Shown: positions 43,306-52,521, numbered from the stretch's first letter. The stretch is DNA of 64,000 bases from JAUIAI01 sp049680625 (GCA_049680625.1 JBAUID010000151.1:1-64000); one strand, 5' to 3'. Made by a program: numbers and translations. The notes: a model not told the origin generated them from the sequence alone.

Positions 43306-43381
43306 GGGTCGTTAGCTCAGCTGGTAGAGCACCGGACTTTTAATCCGATGGTCGCAGGTTCGAACCCTGCACGGCCTACCA
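43306..43381 (+). tRNA. tRNA-Lys (anticodon TTT), CCA encoded
   Basis: 76 nt. Acceptor GGGTCGT (43306-43312) pairs with ACGGCCT (43371-43377) with two wobble pairs; D-stem GCTC/GAGC, anticodon loop CTTTTAA with TTT at 43339-43341, T-loop within CAGGTTCGAACCCTG, CCA at 43379-43381. The first anticodon-stem pair is C.A. The sequence is close to E. coli tRNA-Lys. Its position after the tol-pal cluster is common in Gammaproteobacteria. Confidence 0.96.
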
Positions 43382-43485
43382 TTGTTTCCTCTCTTGTGCC
43401 GCACTCAATCGTGTATGGCGCGGTCTGATGGGCCCGGTCGCGAATCTCATTTGCTTAAACTGCAATCTGTGTCCATTTGCTGACT

Positions 43486-43509
43486 GATGTGACCCTAAAG
43501 ATGTGACCC
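43486..43509 (+). repeat. 10-bp direct repeat upstream of phhA
   Basis: GATGTGACCC appears at 43486-43495 and 43500-43509, start-to-start 14 bp, ending 20 bp before the phhA ATG. Two phased half-sites are what a regulator or a slipped duplication could give. It does not match the TGTAAA-N6-TTTACA box of TyrR/PhhR regulators. Confidence 0.5.
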
Positions 43510-43529
43510 CAGGGATGGTCTAATGCCCT

Positions 43530-44429
43530 ATGAGCAAGACTACGCTACCCGCCCCCCCAGTTCCAAAGAATGATGCCGAAGGCGTGGAACGCCGCAACCG
43601 CTATCGCGATGCGCCGCGCAATGCAGATTACACAATAGACCAGAACTGGGCCTCGTATTCCGACAGGGAACATGATCGCTGGGACCGGTTGTTTCAAAGG
43701 CAACACAAGATCCTTGCCACCCGGGCCTGCGAAGAATTCACCAATGCGCTGACCTTGTTGCGCTTATCTGAGGCGGGCATTCCAGACATGGGTCAACTCA
43801 GTGACCGCCTGGAGGCAATTACTGGTTGGCGGGTTGTACCAGTTGCCGATCTGGTGCCCGACGATATTTTTTTCAATCATCTTGCGCAGCGACGATTTCC
43901 TGCCGGCGCTTTCATTCGTCCGGAAAGTGAGTTGGACTATTTACAAGAGCCCGATGTTTTCCACGATATCTTCGGTCATGTCCCGCTGTTGGCAAACCCG
44001 GTATTTGCAGACTTTATGCAGGCGTATGGAAAAGGCGGGCAGCGTGCAATCGAACGCGACATGCTGAAGAACCTGGCGCGTTTGTATTGGTATACCGTGG
44101 AGTTTGGCCTGATCCGCAGCAGTACCGGCTTGAAATTGTTTGGCGCCGGCATTCTGTCGTCAGCCGCCGAGAGCCTATTTGCACTGGAAGACCCATCCCC
44201 CCACCGTATTAACTTCGATCTGAAGCGGGTAATGCGAACCAACTACATCATCGACAATTTTCAACAGTCCTACTTTGTTATTGATAGTTTTCAACAACTG
44301 CTTGATGACTGTTATCAGGATTTCGAAGCTGTCTACGATTATCTTGAAACAACAGCGGCCATCGAGCCGGATCAGACCGCCCCGGGCGACGCCATCGTTA
44401 ATCTCGGATCGCTCGCGCACTTCAAGTAG
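43530..44429 (+). CDS. phhA: phenylalanine 4-monooxygenase
   Basis: 299-residue pterin-dependent iron enzyme converting phenylalanine to tyrosine. Iron ligands His145 and His150 lie in 'EPDVFHDIFGHVPLL' and Glu191 in 'YWYTVEFGLI', the classic His-His-Glu site; the N-terminal 30 residues are a Pro/Asp-rich arm. Length fits the monomeric bacterial enzyme (Pseudomonas PhhA). The carbinolamine dehydratase phhB is not adjacent. Transcribed apart from the tol genes. Confidence 0.96.
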   Translation: MSKTTLPAPPVPKNDAEGVERRNRYRDAPRNADYTIDQNWASYSDREHDRWDRLFQRQHKILATRACEEFTNALTLLRLSEAGIPDMGQLSDRLEAITGWRVVPVADLVPDDIFFNHLAQRRFPAGAFIRPESELDYLQEPDVFHDIFGHVPLLANPVFADFMQAYGKGGQRAIERDMLKNLARLYWYTVEFGLIRSSTGLKLFGAGILSSAAESLFALEDPSPHRINFDLKRVMRTNYIIDNFQQSYFVIDSFQQLLDDCYQDFEAVYDYLETTAAIEPDQTAPGDAIVNLGSLAHFK

Positions 44430-44528
44430 TCGTGCGACCCGCAAGAACACTATCGCCGCTGATTTGTCGGAATTCATGCCAACCCGGGACGCTGGCGTCA
44501 TTGGGTGCGTTATCTAAATAGGATTTTG

Positions 44529-44560
44529 CGGGCGGGCATGCCCTTCCCGTCTTATTATTC
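44529..44560 (+). terminator. probable intrinsic terminator after phhA
   Basis: CGGG (44529-44532) pairs with CCCG (44546-44549) outside an inner GGG/CCC pair around CATG, with a small internal loop, followed by TCTTATTATT. The T-tract is interrupted, so termination may be partial. Confidence 0.45.
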
Positions 44561-44570
44561 GCTACCGACC

Positions 44571-44587
44571 CCGGGCGTAAGGCCCGG
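44571..44587 (+). other. leader hairpin upstream of the TAXI transporter gene
   Basis: CCGGGC (44571-44576) and GCCCGG (44582-44587) form a perfect 6-bp stem with a GTAAG loop, 34 bases before the solute-receptor ATG and just before its Shine-Dalgarno region. No T-run follows, so an mRNA-stabilising or regulatory hairpin is more likely than a terminator. Confidence 0.5.
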
Positions 44588-44621
44588 AATTACAGCATTC
44601 AGATTCAATCAGGAGAGACAT

Positions 44622-45578
44622 ATGAAATTCACTTATCGTGTTCTGGCTGTTGCCATGGCCTCAGTTGTGACCGCCGGCATTGCTCAGGCAGAAACCCGTA
44701 TTACTTACAAATCGGCAAAAAGCACCAGTTCTTATTATCAGATGGCGGTGCAAATTTCTGAAGCCATGAAGGCCGCATCCAACGGCGATATCGTGTTAAC
44801 AATAGAAGAGAGTCAGGGTTCGGTACAAAACGTAATGGAAGTGGCAGCACGGTCTGGCAATTACGTATTCACAACCCCGCCTGCCCTGATTGGACTTGCC
44901 CAGGACGGCAAAGCAATGTTCAAGGACAAGAGCAATCCGAAGTACGCAAATATCCGCGCCTTGTTCCCGATCCCTTCATTGACGATGCATTTTGTTACCC
45001 GTGCAGATAAAGGCATCAATACCTTTGCAGACCTTGATGGCAAAACCCTGTTAATCGGCAAAGGCAGTTTTGGTGCTAAAGAAGGGGCCAAGTATCTTGA
45101 TCTGTTTGGGCTGCAAGGCAAGGTCAAGCTGGCTGATGTTGAGCTAAGTAACGCCGTTCCCGCGCTCAAGAATGGCCAGATCGATGGTTTTGTGACCGCC
45201 GGCTCTTACCCGGCCCCCAACGTTGTTGAAGCGGCGGCTGGCACCGGGGTAAAAGTTCTGTCACTTAATGAAGAACAGATTGCAAAAACCAAGCGCACCA
45301 AGCTGGTTATCCCAGCCGGCACGTACGCGGGACAAACAGAAGCCATCAACACCACGTCGTTACCGGTGGTTGCGTACACCACAACCGACATGGACGATGC
45401 AACAGCGTATGCGCTGACAAAAGCCTTCTGGGAAAACCGCGAGAAGATGGCCAAGTCCGCGCCATGGTGGACCGGGGTTAACAAAGACATGCTGGCCAAC
45501 ATCAGCCGCAAGATTCATCCCGGCGCACTGAAGTACTACCAGCAAGCGGGTTACCCGGTAACGGATGCCAACAAGTAG
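44622..45578 (+). CDS. TAXI-family TRAP transporter solute-binding protein
   Basis: 318 residues from ATG 44622, preceded by AGGAGAG. A clean Sec signal peptide ends 'GIAQA' (~24). The mature protein is of the TAXI type: 'YYQMAVQISEAMKAAS', 'GSVQNVMEVAARSGNYVFTTPPALI' and 'DLDGKTLLIGKGSFGAKEGA'. TAXI proteins bind small acids such as glutamate or 2-oxoglutarate, but the ligand cannot be read here. Its end overlaps the permease start by 14 nt. Confidence 0.9.
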   Translation: MKFTYRVLAVAMASVVTAGIAQAETRITYKSAKSTSSYYQMAVQISEAMKAASNGDIVLTIEESQGSVQNVMEVAARSGNYVFTTPPALIGLAQDGKAMFKDKSNPKYANIRALFPIPSLTMHFVTRADKGINTFADLDGKTLLIGKGSFGAKEGAKYLDLFGLQGKVKLADVELSNAVPALKNGQIDGFVTAGSYPAPNVVEAAAGTGVKVLSLNEEQIAKTKRTKLVIPAGTYAGQTEAINTTSLPVVAYTTTDMDDATAYALTKAFWENREKMAKSAPWWTGVNKDMLANISRKIHPGALKYYQQAGYPVTDANK

Positions 45579-47358
45579 TCTGCCGCCAGCCCCGTCATGG
45601 GGCTCGAGCCGCGGATGGGTTTTGCTGGGCCTGGTCAGCATCACTTTCCACTTGTGGCTGGTGTTCAGCGGCCTGGTACCCAACCTGCTGAGTCGGCCTC
45701 TGCACATGGCGCTGGCGCTGCCCTGGATCTTCATTGCCATGGCAAAAACGCCATGGCAACGGCTCTCCGGGCTGGTGCTATGTTCGCTGGGCGTTTTTAG
45801 TTGCCTGTGGATCGCCTGGCACGAATCTGCCCTGTCTGACCAATACGGATCACTTACCAGCCACTGGCAAACCGCAATTGCGACCTGCCTGTTGGTTGTT
45901 ACCCTCGAGATGGCCCGCCGGGCGATCAGCTGGCCGTTGCCACTCGTTGCCCTGTCAGCATTGCTATATGGTTTGTTCGGGCAATACATTCCGGGCGAAT
46001 TTGGTCATGCCGGCACGCCGGTTAGTAGCTTCCTTGGTACGTTGACCATTGCCGAAGGAGGCCTTTGGGGCACGCTGACCGGGGTATCAGTAAGTATCGT
46101 TGCCATCTTCGTTATTTTTGGCGCGGTCTTAAACGCTGGTGAAGCCGGTCAAGGCTTTATGAACCTGGCCTCGGCGGCAGCCGGGCGACTGCGCGGTGGG
46201 GCCGGTAAAGTTTCTGTTGTTTCGTCAGCGTTATTTGGTTCGATATCCGGCTCCGCTTCCGCCAACGTTGCATCAACCGGTGCGGTCACGCTGCCGGCAA
46301 TGACCCGACTAGGCTATCCCCCACGCCTGGCAGGTGCAATTGAAGCAGTCGCCTCGTCCGGCGGCCAGATCATGCCGCCATTGATGGGAGCCGGTGCTTT
46401 TGTCATGGTCGAACTAACCGGTGTGCCCTATACCGGCATTATGGCAGCAGCCATGTTGCCGGCCCTGCTGTATTTTGTTGCCGTCTGGGTTGGCATTGAT
46501 GCCTATGCGATGCGCTACCCCCTGGCTGGCCTACCCGAAGAAGATCGTCCCGGGTTGTCTGCGGTACTGATTACATCGGGGTTTTTCCTGGTGCCTTTTT
46601 CGGTATTGCTGTGGGCAATGTTCGCCGCGGGTTACACACCTCAGTATGCGGCCTGTCTGGCCATTCTCGCGGCTGCTCTGCTTTTGTTAACCAATCGATC
46701 GCTCACGTTTAATCCACGCCAGACGCTGGCGCGCATTTGTCAGGCGGCAGTCAGCGCCGGCCAGCAAATTGCGGTTATTGCCGCCATCATTTTGTGCGCC
46801 TCAATCATCATTGGTGTACTGGGCATTACCGGACTGGGTGTGAAGATCACGTCACTGATTCTGTCGGGTGCAGGCGGACAATTGTGGCCGGCCGTCTTGC
46901 TCACTGCCCTTGCCTGCCTGATTCTTGGCATGGAAGTCCCGACCACCGCCGCATACGTCATTTGCGTATCGGTTGCCGGACCAGCCTTAATTGAACTGGG
47001 TTTACAACCCTTGCAAGCCCATTTGTTTGTTTTCTGGTTTGCATTGTTATCGACCATCACCCCACCCGTATGTGGCGCAGTTTTCATTGCCGCTGGCATG
47101 GTTGGTGAGAACTGGTTGAAAGTTGCAGTTAACGCAATGGCCCTGGGCTTAGGTCTGTATCTGATTCCGCTTGGCATGATTGCAAGCCCTGAACTAATCG
47201 AACCCCTGACTCAGCCCCTGGCCGCCCTGGGCGCGGCTGCGCGCATCGGCTTATCGCTGGCCCTGGTATCGTTTGGGGTCATCGCTCCACTGAATGTGTT
47301 GCTGCGGCTTGGCATGGTCGCGGCAGGCCTCACTTTGCTGCTGTGGCCGGTCTTTTGA
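45565..47358 (+). CDS. TRAP transporter fused permease (DctQM type)
   Basis: 597-residue inner-membrane protein with many hydrophobic helices: an N-terminal DctQ-like block (~18-130) fused to a DctM-like block (~145-590), the fusion usual for TAXI systems. Signature pieces are 'LFGSISGSASANVASTGAVTLPAM' and 'GGQIMPPLMGAGAFVMVELTG', plus 'LGMEVPTTAAYVI'. With the preceding receptor it forms a sodium- or proton-driven uptake system. First 14 nt overlap the receptor gene. Confidence 0.92.
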   Translation: MPTSSLPPAPSWGSSRGWVLLGLVSITFHLWLVFSGLVPNLLSRPLHMALALPWIFIAMAKTPWQRLSGLVLCSLGVFSCLWIAWHESALSDQYGSLTSHWQTAIATCLLVVTLEMARRAISWPLPLVALSALLYGLFGQYIPGEFGHAGTPVSSFLGTLTIAEGGLWGTLTGVSVSIVAIFVIFGAVLNAGEAGQGFMNLASAAAGRLRGGAGKVSVVSSALFGSISGSASANVASTGAVTLPAMTRLGYPPRLAGAIEAVASSGGQIMPPLMGAGAFVMVELTGVPYTGIMAAAMLPALLYFVAVWVGIDAYAMRYPLAGLPEEDRPGLSAVLITSGFFLVPFSVLLWAMFAAGYTPQYAACLAILAAALLLLTNRSLTFNPRQTLARICQAAVSAGQQIAVIAAIILCASIIIGVLGITGLGVKITSLILSGAGGQLWPAVLLTALACLILGMEVPTTAAYVICVSVAGPALIELGLQPLQAHLFVFWFALLSTITPPVCGAVFIAAGMVGENWLKVAVNAMALGLGLYLIPLGMIASPELIEPLTQPLAALGAAARIGLSLALVSFGVIAPLNVLLRLGMVAAGLTLLLWPVF

Positions 47359-47494
47359 TCTCGACTTAATACCAACTGCGGCAAGAATTACGGGGCCGCC
47401 AGGGGCAACCCCGGGTTAAAACAACACCACCGTTGTCACTATCCGTCACGCGCCCTAAGATTCCAGTGAATCTAACTAGTCTAGGGGAAACTCC

Positions 47495-47815
47495 ATGCAG
47501 TGCCGGTCTGTCTACGTTGCTTTATCTGCAGTGATTATCTTGTCGGCCTGCCAGTCGATTGATCTTTCGCAGAAATCTGGCCCGCCAACCTGTGTGGTGG
47601 CCGCGTCAGACTACAAACTACTGAGCTACTGGAACGATCGCACGGCGGATAAGAAATACCCGCGCATTATTGCGTTGCTGGAAAAAAAGTACGCCTCGGC
47701 ACCAAAAATTGACGGCCGCAGCGCCGTGGTTGCAGCGCAGAGCTACGTCCGTGCCAACAGTAAGACTGACCCCCTGGCTATTGAAGCGCAAGTCCAGAAG
47801 GCCTGTCAAAAGTAG
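47495..47815 (+). CDS. small predicted lipoprotein of unknown function
   Basis: 106 residues. The signal 'VALSAVIILSAC' ends in a lipobox L-S-A-C with the lipidated Cys at ~19; Gln at +2 predicts outer-membrane sorting. The mature part is helical and charged, with a second Cys pair ('PPTCVV' and 'KACQK' at the end) that could form a disulfide. I recognise no family. It stands alone after the TAXI transporter, 136 nt downstream; that gap has a GC-rich hairpin-forming stretch near 47390-47415. Confidence 0.65.
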   Translation: MQCRSVYVALSAVIILSACQSIDLSQKSGPPTCVVAASDYKLLSYWNDRTADKKYPRIIALLEKKYASAPKIDGRSAVVAAQSYVRANSKTDPLAIEAQVQKACQK

Positions 47816-47854
47816 GCCGTACTAGCCTGCAACACCGATCAGGAAACCTCTGGC

Positions 47855-48595
47855 CTAGCGTCCACCGGCGCTGCGTCGAACCTGGGCGTCAGACGCCTCG
47901 CGAGTCGCGACGAGGCTGACAATTTCAGCCGATCTGGTTTCCGATTCTGTTTCCAGGCGTCGTTGTTCGCGCAGCCGGCGAAAGCGTGAACGACGCTGGC
48001 GCCGAATCCACCAGGTGCGTACCCGCCAGGTCCACAACACCAGCACGTATGCCGACATGCCGGCCACCGTGGCCAGGGTCAGCAATCCAACCGCCAACGG
48101 CGCGCCTGCCGAAAAAACACTGTCCCACCAACCCGCCAGCCAGGCGAACAAACCTGGGTCGGGAATGTTCAGCTTGGTGAGATCACTCAGTTCGGTTGAT
48201 GCCGGTGGTTTGAGTGGTGGCGCGGCCAACCCGTGATCGCCAAGGATCAAACTACCCAGCCGGTAGGCAAAAATATAAATCGGGGCAAAAGTGACTGGGT
48301 TGGTAATCAAGGTCGAGCACACGGCAACAGGCACGTTTGCGCGCAACAATACGGCGGCTATTCCAGCCAACGGGATTTGCGCTACCGGAATTAGCAGGCC
48401 AAAGAACAAACCTACCGCCAACGCCATGGCAATACCGCGGCGATTGATATGCCACAACCGCGGATGTGAAAGGCGCGGCCCGAGCCAGGCGAGCCACGGA
48501 TGGCGCACTACGTCTTTGGGGTCTGGAACCCAGCGTCGCCAACCCTTTTCAGGTGGTCGGACAATTGTTGGGTCTGTTGGCTTAGTTTTGGGCAC
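47855..48595 (-). CDS. DUF2062 membrane protein
   Basis: 246 residues. The DUF2062 region (~35-185) has 'HPRLWHINRRGIAMALAVGLFFGLLIPVAQIPLA' and 'ANVPVAVCSTLITNPVTFAPIYIFAYRLG', with about three membrane helices, and an Arg-rich C-terminal cytoplasmic tail ('RRQRRSRFRRLREQRR'). Members are common in proteobacteria, function unknown. It is 14 nt downstream of the M20 peptidase gene on the same strand, so the two may be co-transcribed. Confidence 0.85.
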   Translation of the reverse strand: MPKTKPTDPTIVRPPEKGWRRWVPDPKDVVRHPWLAWLGPRLSHPRLWHINRRGIAMALAVGLFFGLLIPVAQIPLAGIAAVLLRANVPVAVCSTLITNPVTFAPIYIFAYRLGSLILGDHGLAAPPLKPPASTELSDLTKLNIPDPGLFAWLAGWWDSVFSAGAPLAVGLLTLATVAGMSAYVLVLWTWRVRTWWIRRQRRSRFRRLREQRRLETESETRSAEIVSLVATREASDAQVRRSAGGR

Positions 48596-48609
48596 TACCG
48601 GCTTCTGAC

Positions 48610-50049
48610 TCAGGTTACTTGCGCAACAACACTCGCCACAGCCTGGGTCAGGCGTTTGGCGAAAGGAATATGCAAAAACTCGTTCGGCCCATGGGCATTG
48701 GAGCGCGGGCCCAGAACACCGGTGATCAGGAACTGAGCGTCCGGGAACTTCTCACCCAGCATATTCATAAACGGAATAGTCCCGCCTTCCCCGATCCAGC
48801 CAGCAGGACAACCAAATGTCGCCTGCGACGCCTGATTCAGCGCCTTTTCAAGCCACGGTGCTGTTGGCGGCGCGTTCCAGCCACTGGCTGGAAAGTCAGG
48901 CTCAAAACTTACCCTGGCATTGTTGGGAGGATCTCTCTCAAGAATTTCTTTCAGTGCGGCACTTGCCGAAGCACCGTCAACAGTCGGGGCAATTCGCATA
49001 CTCAGCTTGAGCCGGGTGCGCGGTCGCAATACGTTGCCAGCCGCATCAATCGCCGGCAGGCCCGCAGCACCGGTTACCGATAATGCCGGGCGCCAGGTTC
49101 GGTTCAGGATCGCCTCAACTGGATCGGTCGTGGTTGGCATCGCGGACATCCCCGGTTCCGGGCCGTGCGAACAACCGACCCATGGAAATGCTTCCCAGAC
49201 GGCGTCACCAAGGATCAAACCAGTGGCTTTTGCCTGGGCAAGTCGATCGGCGGGGATCGGCGCGTGTAATTGTTCGATCAGTACCCGGCCCGTATCGACA
49301 TCGTCGATCCGGTTTAACAGTTTGCGGGCAAGCCGAAACGACGACGGCACAATGCCACTGGCCATGCCGGAGTGAACCCCTTCGTCGAGAATCTGCACCG
49401 TCAGGGTGCCACCGATGAGACCGCGTAACGACGTTGTCACCCAGAACTGATCGTAGTTGCCACAGCCCGAATCCAGGCCCGCTACCAAACGAACATTACC
49501 AAGGCGGGCTGATAAGGCGTCGAGATAAGACGGCAGATCGGGGCTGCCACTTTCTTCGCTGGTTTCAATCAAGCCGACACAACGGGGGCGGGGTATGCCT
49601 TGTTTATCCAGGGCAGCGATAACCGTTAACGCAGCATAAATTGCATACCCGTCATCAGCGCCACCCCGGCCATAAAGCTTGTTGTCTTCAATGACAGGCT
49701 TCCAGGGGCCGAGGTCATCACGCCAGCCTTCCATTTCGGGCTGCTTGTCCAGGTGCCCGTAAAACAACACCGAATTGTCGTTGCCAAGACCACCGGTTGC
49801 CGGAACGTCGAAGAACAAACAAGGGGTCATGCCGTCGATTGCGATAATTTCGAGGTGCAATCCCTGGATTTGCCGCTCGGCCGCCCAGTCGTGGGCAGAG
49901 CGAACAACCTGGTCCAGATAGCCGTGCGCGGCCCAGCTCGGATCAAATGCCGGCGATTTGGCGGGCACCCGAATGTACTCAACCAACCTTGGAATGACTT
50001 CATCATCCCACTGCTGGTCAACAAATTGCTCTAGCTCCGAAAAGTCCAT
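48610..50049 (-). CDS. M20-family metallopeptidase (dipeptidase-like)
   Basis: 479-residue predicted cytoplasmic zinc hydrolase. Metal and catalytic residues: His and Asp in 'LFYGHLDKQPEMEGW', the bridging Asp in 'YGRGGADDGYA', the Glu pair in 'ETSEESGSPDL', and a late His in 'GPRSNAHGPNEF'. A lid domain (~215-385) interrupts the catalytic domain, as in carnosinase-like M20 proteins. Probably acts on dipeptides or N-acyl amino acids. Length and motifs complete. Confidence 0.9.
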   Translation of the reverse strand: MDFSELEQFVDQQWDDEVIPRLVEYIRVPAKSPAFDPSWAAHGYLDQVVRSAHDWAAERQIQGLHLEIIAIDGMTPCLFFDVPATGGLGNDNSVLFYGHLDKQPEMEGWRDDLGPWKPVIEDNKLYGRGGADDGYAIYAALTVIAALDKQGIPRPRCVGLIETSEESGSPDLPSYLDALSARLGNVRLVAGLDSGCGNYDQFWVTTSLRGLIGGTLTVQILDEGVHSGMASGIVPSSFRLARKLLNRIDDVDTGRVLIEQLHAPIPADRLAQAKATGLILGDAVWEAFPWVGCSHGPEPGMSAMPTTTDPVEAILNRTWRPALSVTGAAGLPAIDAAGNVLRPRTRLKLSMRIAPTVDGASASAALKEILERDPPNNARVSFEPDFPASGWNAPPTAPWLEKALNQASQATFGCPAGWIGEGGTIPFMNMLGEKFPDAQFLITGVLGPRSNAHGPNEFLHIPFAKRLTQAVASVVAQVT

Positions 50050-50545
50050 TACTGCCTTTGGTCATCAACCGCTTACATTAATCGCCCGACAATTGGACAT
50101 CACTGCAGCCGCTTTGTTGTAACAGATTGATTTTACAATATTTTTTTCACCCAATACCCCACATTTCGAGGCTGGACCGTGAAAAACCCGACGTCCGGAT
50201 CGAAACAGCGGCCGCCAAGTCCGGAGCCGGCTCTAGCCGCTGCCGACTGTAATAACAGGATTTCGCTGATTTCAAATTCAGCCGGCCTGTCATCGTTTCC
50301 CGCCCAAGGGGTTCGATGCCACGTTGTGATGACGGCCAGCAAGTTCGATTGTTTTTACCTAGTTTAGGGTCAAAAAAGCGGCTTGGCGATGATTCTTCCT
50401 TGCCCGTCAAACAGATTGTTTCCAGCCCCAAACCGCCTGTATCAGTAGAGAAATATCATGCCAGGCCACCTCCCCGAAAAGCCTTCACTTCACTGAACAC
50501 GGTAGTGCGTGCCCGACAAGCAATGACGTCGGTTCGACACCATAA
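50050..50545. other. ~500-bp gap between the M20 gene and an FG-GAP remnant
   Basis: No credible gene on either strand. An A/T-rich inverted repeat TTGTAA (50117-50122) / TTACAA (50133-50138) followed by TATTTTTTT lies ~70 bp upstream of the M20 gene and could be an operator or weak terminator. The rest may be further debris of the pseudogene that follows. Confidence 0.45.
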
Positions 50546-51092
50546 AGCGGAACTCCCGAAAACGCCAACCCGGCCCCGCCCAGTATCGCAGACACCGAAC
50601 CGCTCGCTATCTCACTGCCAACCGATGGAGACACTGAGGTTTCAACCGCCACACGAAAGTTGAGTGTCCAGACGGACAACAATTCAGGACGCGCGCGTGG
50701 AAGATGGTTTTGGGCGCGTAATTGCAATGGACGGCCAAAGCGCAATGGTTGGTGGTGATCCGGGTATATCGGTAGTTGACGATTACACACAGAAGAACGT
50801 CGGTGGTTGGTTCCTAACGCAAACCATTCCTGCTGAATTCGTATCAACGCAGGAATCCGCGTCCTTTGGCTCGGCGGTTGCGCTGATAGGTAATGGCAGT
50901 TCACAAGCAAACTCACCCCCACCCGACCCCGGGGTTGGGGTCTACTTTGGCAGTGCTGTTGCGGTTGCCAACGGGCGGATTGCCGTTGGGGCTTATCGCG
51001 CCAACTCAATCGAGCAAGTGGATAGCGGTGCGGCATACATCTTCGAAAACGGCGATGCAGACAAAGGCGCTGTTTACGTGTTTGGTCCCTGA
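50546..51092 (+). pseudogene. remnant of an FG-GAP repeat (integrin-alpha-like) protein
   Basis: From GTG 50664 a 142-codon frame shows three FG-GAP-like repeats: 'VEDGFGRVIAMDGQSAMVGGD', 'ASFGSAVALIG' and 'YFGSAVAVANGRIAVGAYRAN..QVDSGAAYIF', ending 'GAVYVFGP'. There is no signal peptide. Just upstream, a different frame (from 50546, after a stop at 50543) reads plausible linker sequence such as 'ADTEPLAISLPTDGDTEV', and the frames would join by a frameshift near 50670-50700. Intact relatives are long secreted proteins, so this is probably a decayed, internally deleted copy. Its end overlaps cbiX by 19 nt. Confidence 0.55.
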
Positions 51093-51460
51093 GCAGCGAG
51101 ATCGCGCGCCCACCGCACAATTGCCTGCCGGATTTCAACCGACTCGGTTAAGGTGCTCGCACAGTCCAGAGTCAGGTCAGGCCAACGCTGGCGTGCGCTG
51201 GCTATCAATTCGGGCAGATCGCGCCGGGTATGGCCACCAGCTGCCAAAAACAACGGCATTACCTGGATTTTTATTATGCCGTTAGCGGCCATCTCGTCGA
51301 TGACTGCGGGCAGGCGCGGTTCCATGAGTTCAAGAAAAGCCAGGCGGGAATCAGCATCCGGCATTGCGAGTTTGAACTGCTGAAGAATGAGCTCAAACGG
51401 CTCGCGCCAGCGCGGCTCCCGCGCCCCGTGGCAAAAAAAGATAAAGCCGGTATCAGACAT
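51074..51460 (-). CDS. cbiX: single-domain CbiX/SirB-type chelatase
   Basis: 128 residues, the short form of the class-II chelatase. 'GFIFFCHGAREPRW' supplies the first metal-binding His (10) and 'MPLFLAAGGHTRRDLPEL' the second. It inserts iron (siroheme) or cobalt (B12) into sirohydrochlorin; next to sulfite reductase and CobA, the siroheme role is more likely. It overlaps the end of cysB by 8 nt, so the two form one minus-strand transcript. Confidence 0.88.
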   Translation of the reverse strand: MSDTGFIFFCHGAREPRWREPFELILQQFKLAMPDADSRLAFLELMEPRLPAVIDEMAANGIIKIQVMPLFLAAGGHTRRDLPELIASARQRWPDLTLDCASTLTESVEIRQAIVRWARDLAAQGPNT

Positions 51461-52355
51461 GGATTCCTACTCCAATCCCTGGAATCATTTCAATAAATTC
51501 GCGCACAAAGCCGCGTTGATTACTACCGATTCGTACTGCCACATAACTGGTCTTGGTGCCAAACAAATGTTCACAATCCTTGGCAACCAAAGGGGCATCT
51601 TGTTGTTTGTCGTAGGCCAGCGAAGCCACCAGGCCAACGCCCAGGCCGGTTCGCACATAAGTTTTAATCACATCGGCATCCAATGCTGACATGGCAATTT
51701 CCGGTTGCAGATTAGCTTCGGCAAATACCCGGTCGATTGATGTCCTACCGGCAAACGCCGCATCGTAAGTCAGCAATGGAAATTGCGCGATATCTTCCAG
51801 AGTGAGGCGGTCAACTTCTGCCAGCGGATGGTCCGGCGGGCACAGCAACACGTGGCCCCATTGCAAAAATGCCTGCGCCTTCAACCCCTCAACTTTTGCC
51901 AGGACTTCGGTTGCCATCGCAAGATCCGCCTCACTGTCCAGGGTCAGCCTGGAAGCCTGCACCGGGTCACTTTGTTTAAGAACAATGCTGACATTCGGGT
52001 ACCGTGCGCGAAACGCCAACACAATCGGTGGCAGCGTGTAACGCGCCTGGGTATGGGTTGTCGCAATGGTCAGCACACCGCCCGAGCTTTCGTCGTGCTC
52101 ACTGGCCACTCGCTGCAATTGTTCTATCCGGTCGAGCGCATCGCTGGCCAGCTTTAGCGCGGTCTGTCCGGCATCGGTCAGCCCTTCAAGGCGGCGTCCA
52201 CGACGCTGGAATATCTCAATGCCCAGTTCATCTTCCAACTCTTTTATGCGCCGAGACATACCCGGCTGAGATGTATGTAAACGTTCGGCAGCCCGGGTAA
52301 GGTTTAAGTCGCATCGGACAATTTCCCGCAGATAACGTAGTTGTTGAATATTCAT
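51453..52355 (-). CDS. cysB: LysR-type sulfur regulator CysB
   Basis: 300 residues. N-terminal winged HTH ('LNLTRAAERLHTSQPGMSRRIKELEDELGIEIFQR', ~17-55), linker helix, then a two-lobe inducer domain whose 'IATTHTQARYTLPPIV' start and 'TYDAAFAGRTSIDRVF' match CysB-type anion-binding proteins. It diverges from cysI over ~165 bp, the usual place for its binding sites. CysB activates sulfate-assimilation genes in response to N-acetylserine. Cbl-like paralogues cannot be fully excluded. Confidence 0.92.
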   Translation of the reverse strand: MNIQQLRYLREIVRCDLNLTRAAERLHTSQPGMSRRIKELEDELGIEIFQRRGRRLEGLTDAGQTALKLASDALDRIEQLQRVASEHDESSGGVLTIATTHTQARYTLPPIVLAFRARYPNVSIVLKQSDPVQASRLTLDSEADLAMATEVLAKVEGLKAQAFLQWGHVLLCPPDHPLAEVDRLTLEDIAQFPLLTYDAAFAGRTSIDRVFAEANLQPEIAMSALDADVIKTYVRTGLGVGLVASLAYDKQQDAPLVAKDCEHLFGTKTSYVAVRIGSNQRGFVREFIEMIPGIGVGIHV

Positions 52356-52521
52356 TCAGGTGATTATTTGGGGCCAGTGATGGCGATTGAACAAAGTGAC
52401 ACTGTAATCCACCAATCATGCGTCCAGGTAATGAGCTGAGTACTTCTGATTCGTTCCCAAATCCCAGCCAGCCAATTAGTCTGGCGGCCGTTTCACTTAT
52501 TTGATAGGCGCTCCGTCCGCT

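Noticed and set aside
50485..51138. 217-codon minus-strand frame over the FG-GAP remnant
   Set aside because: Arg/Gln-rich low-complexity product; the plus strand shows FG-GAP repeats, which is stronger evidence.
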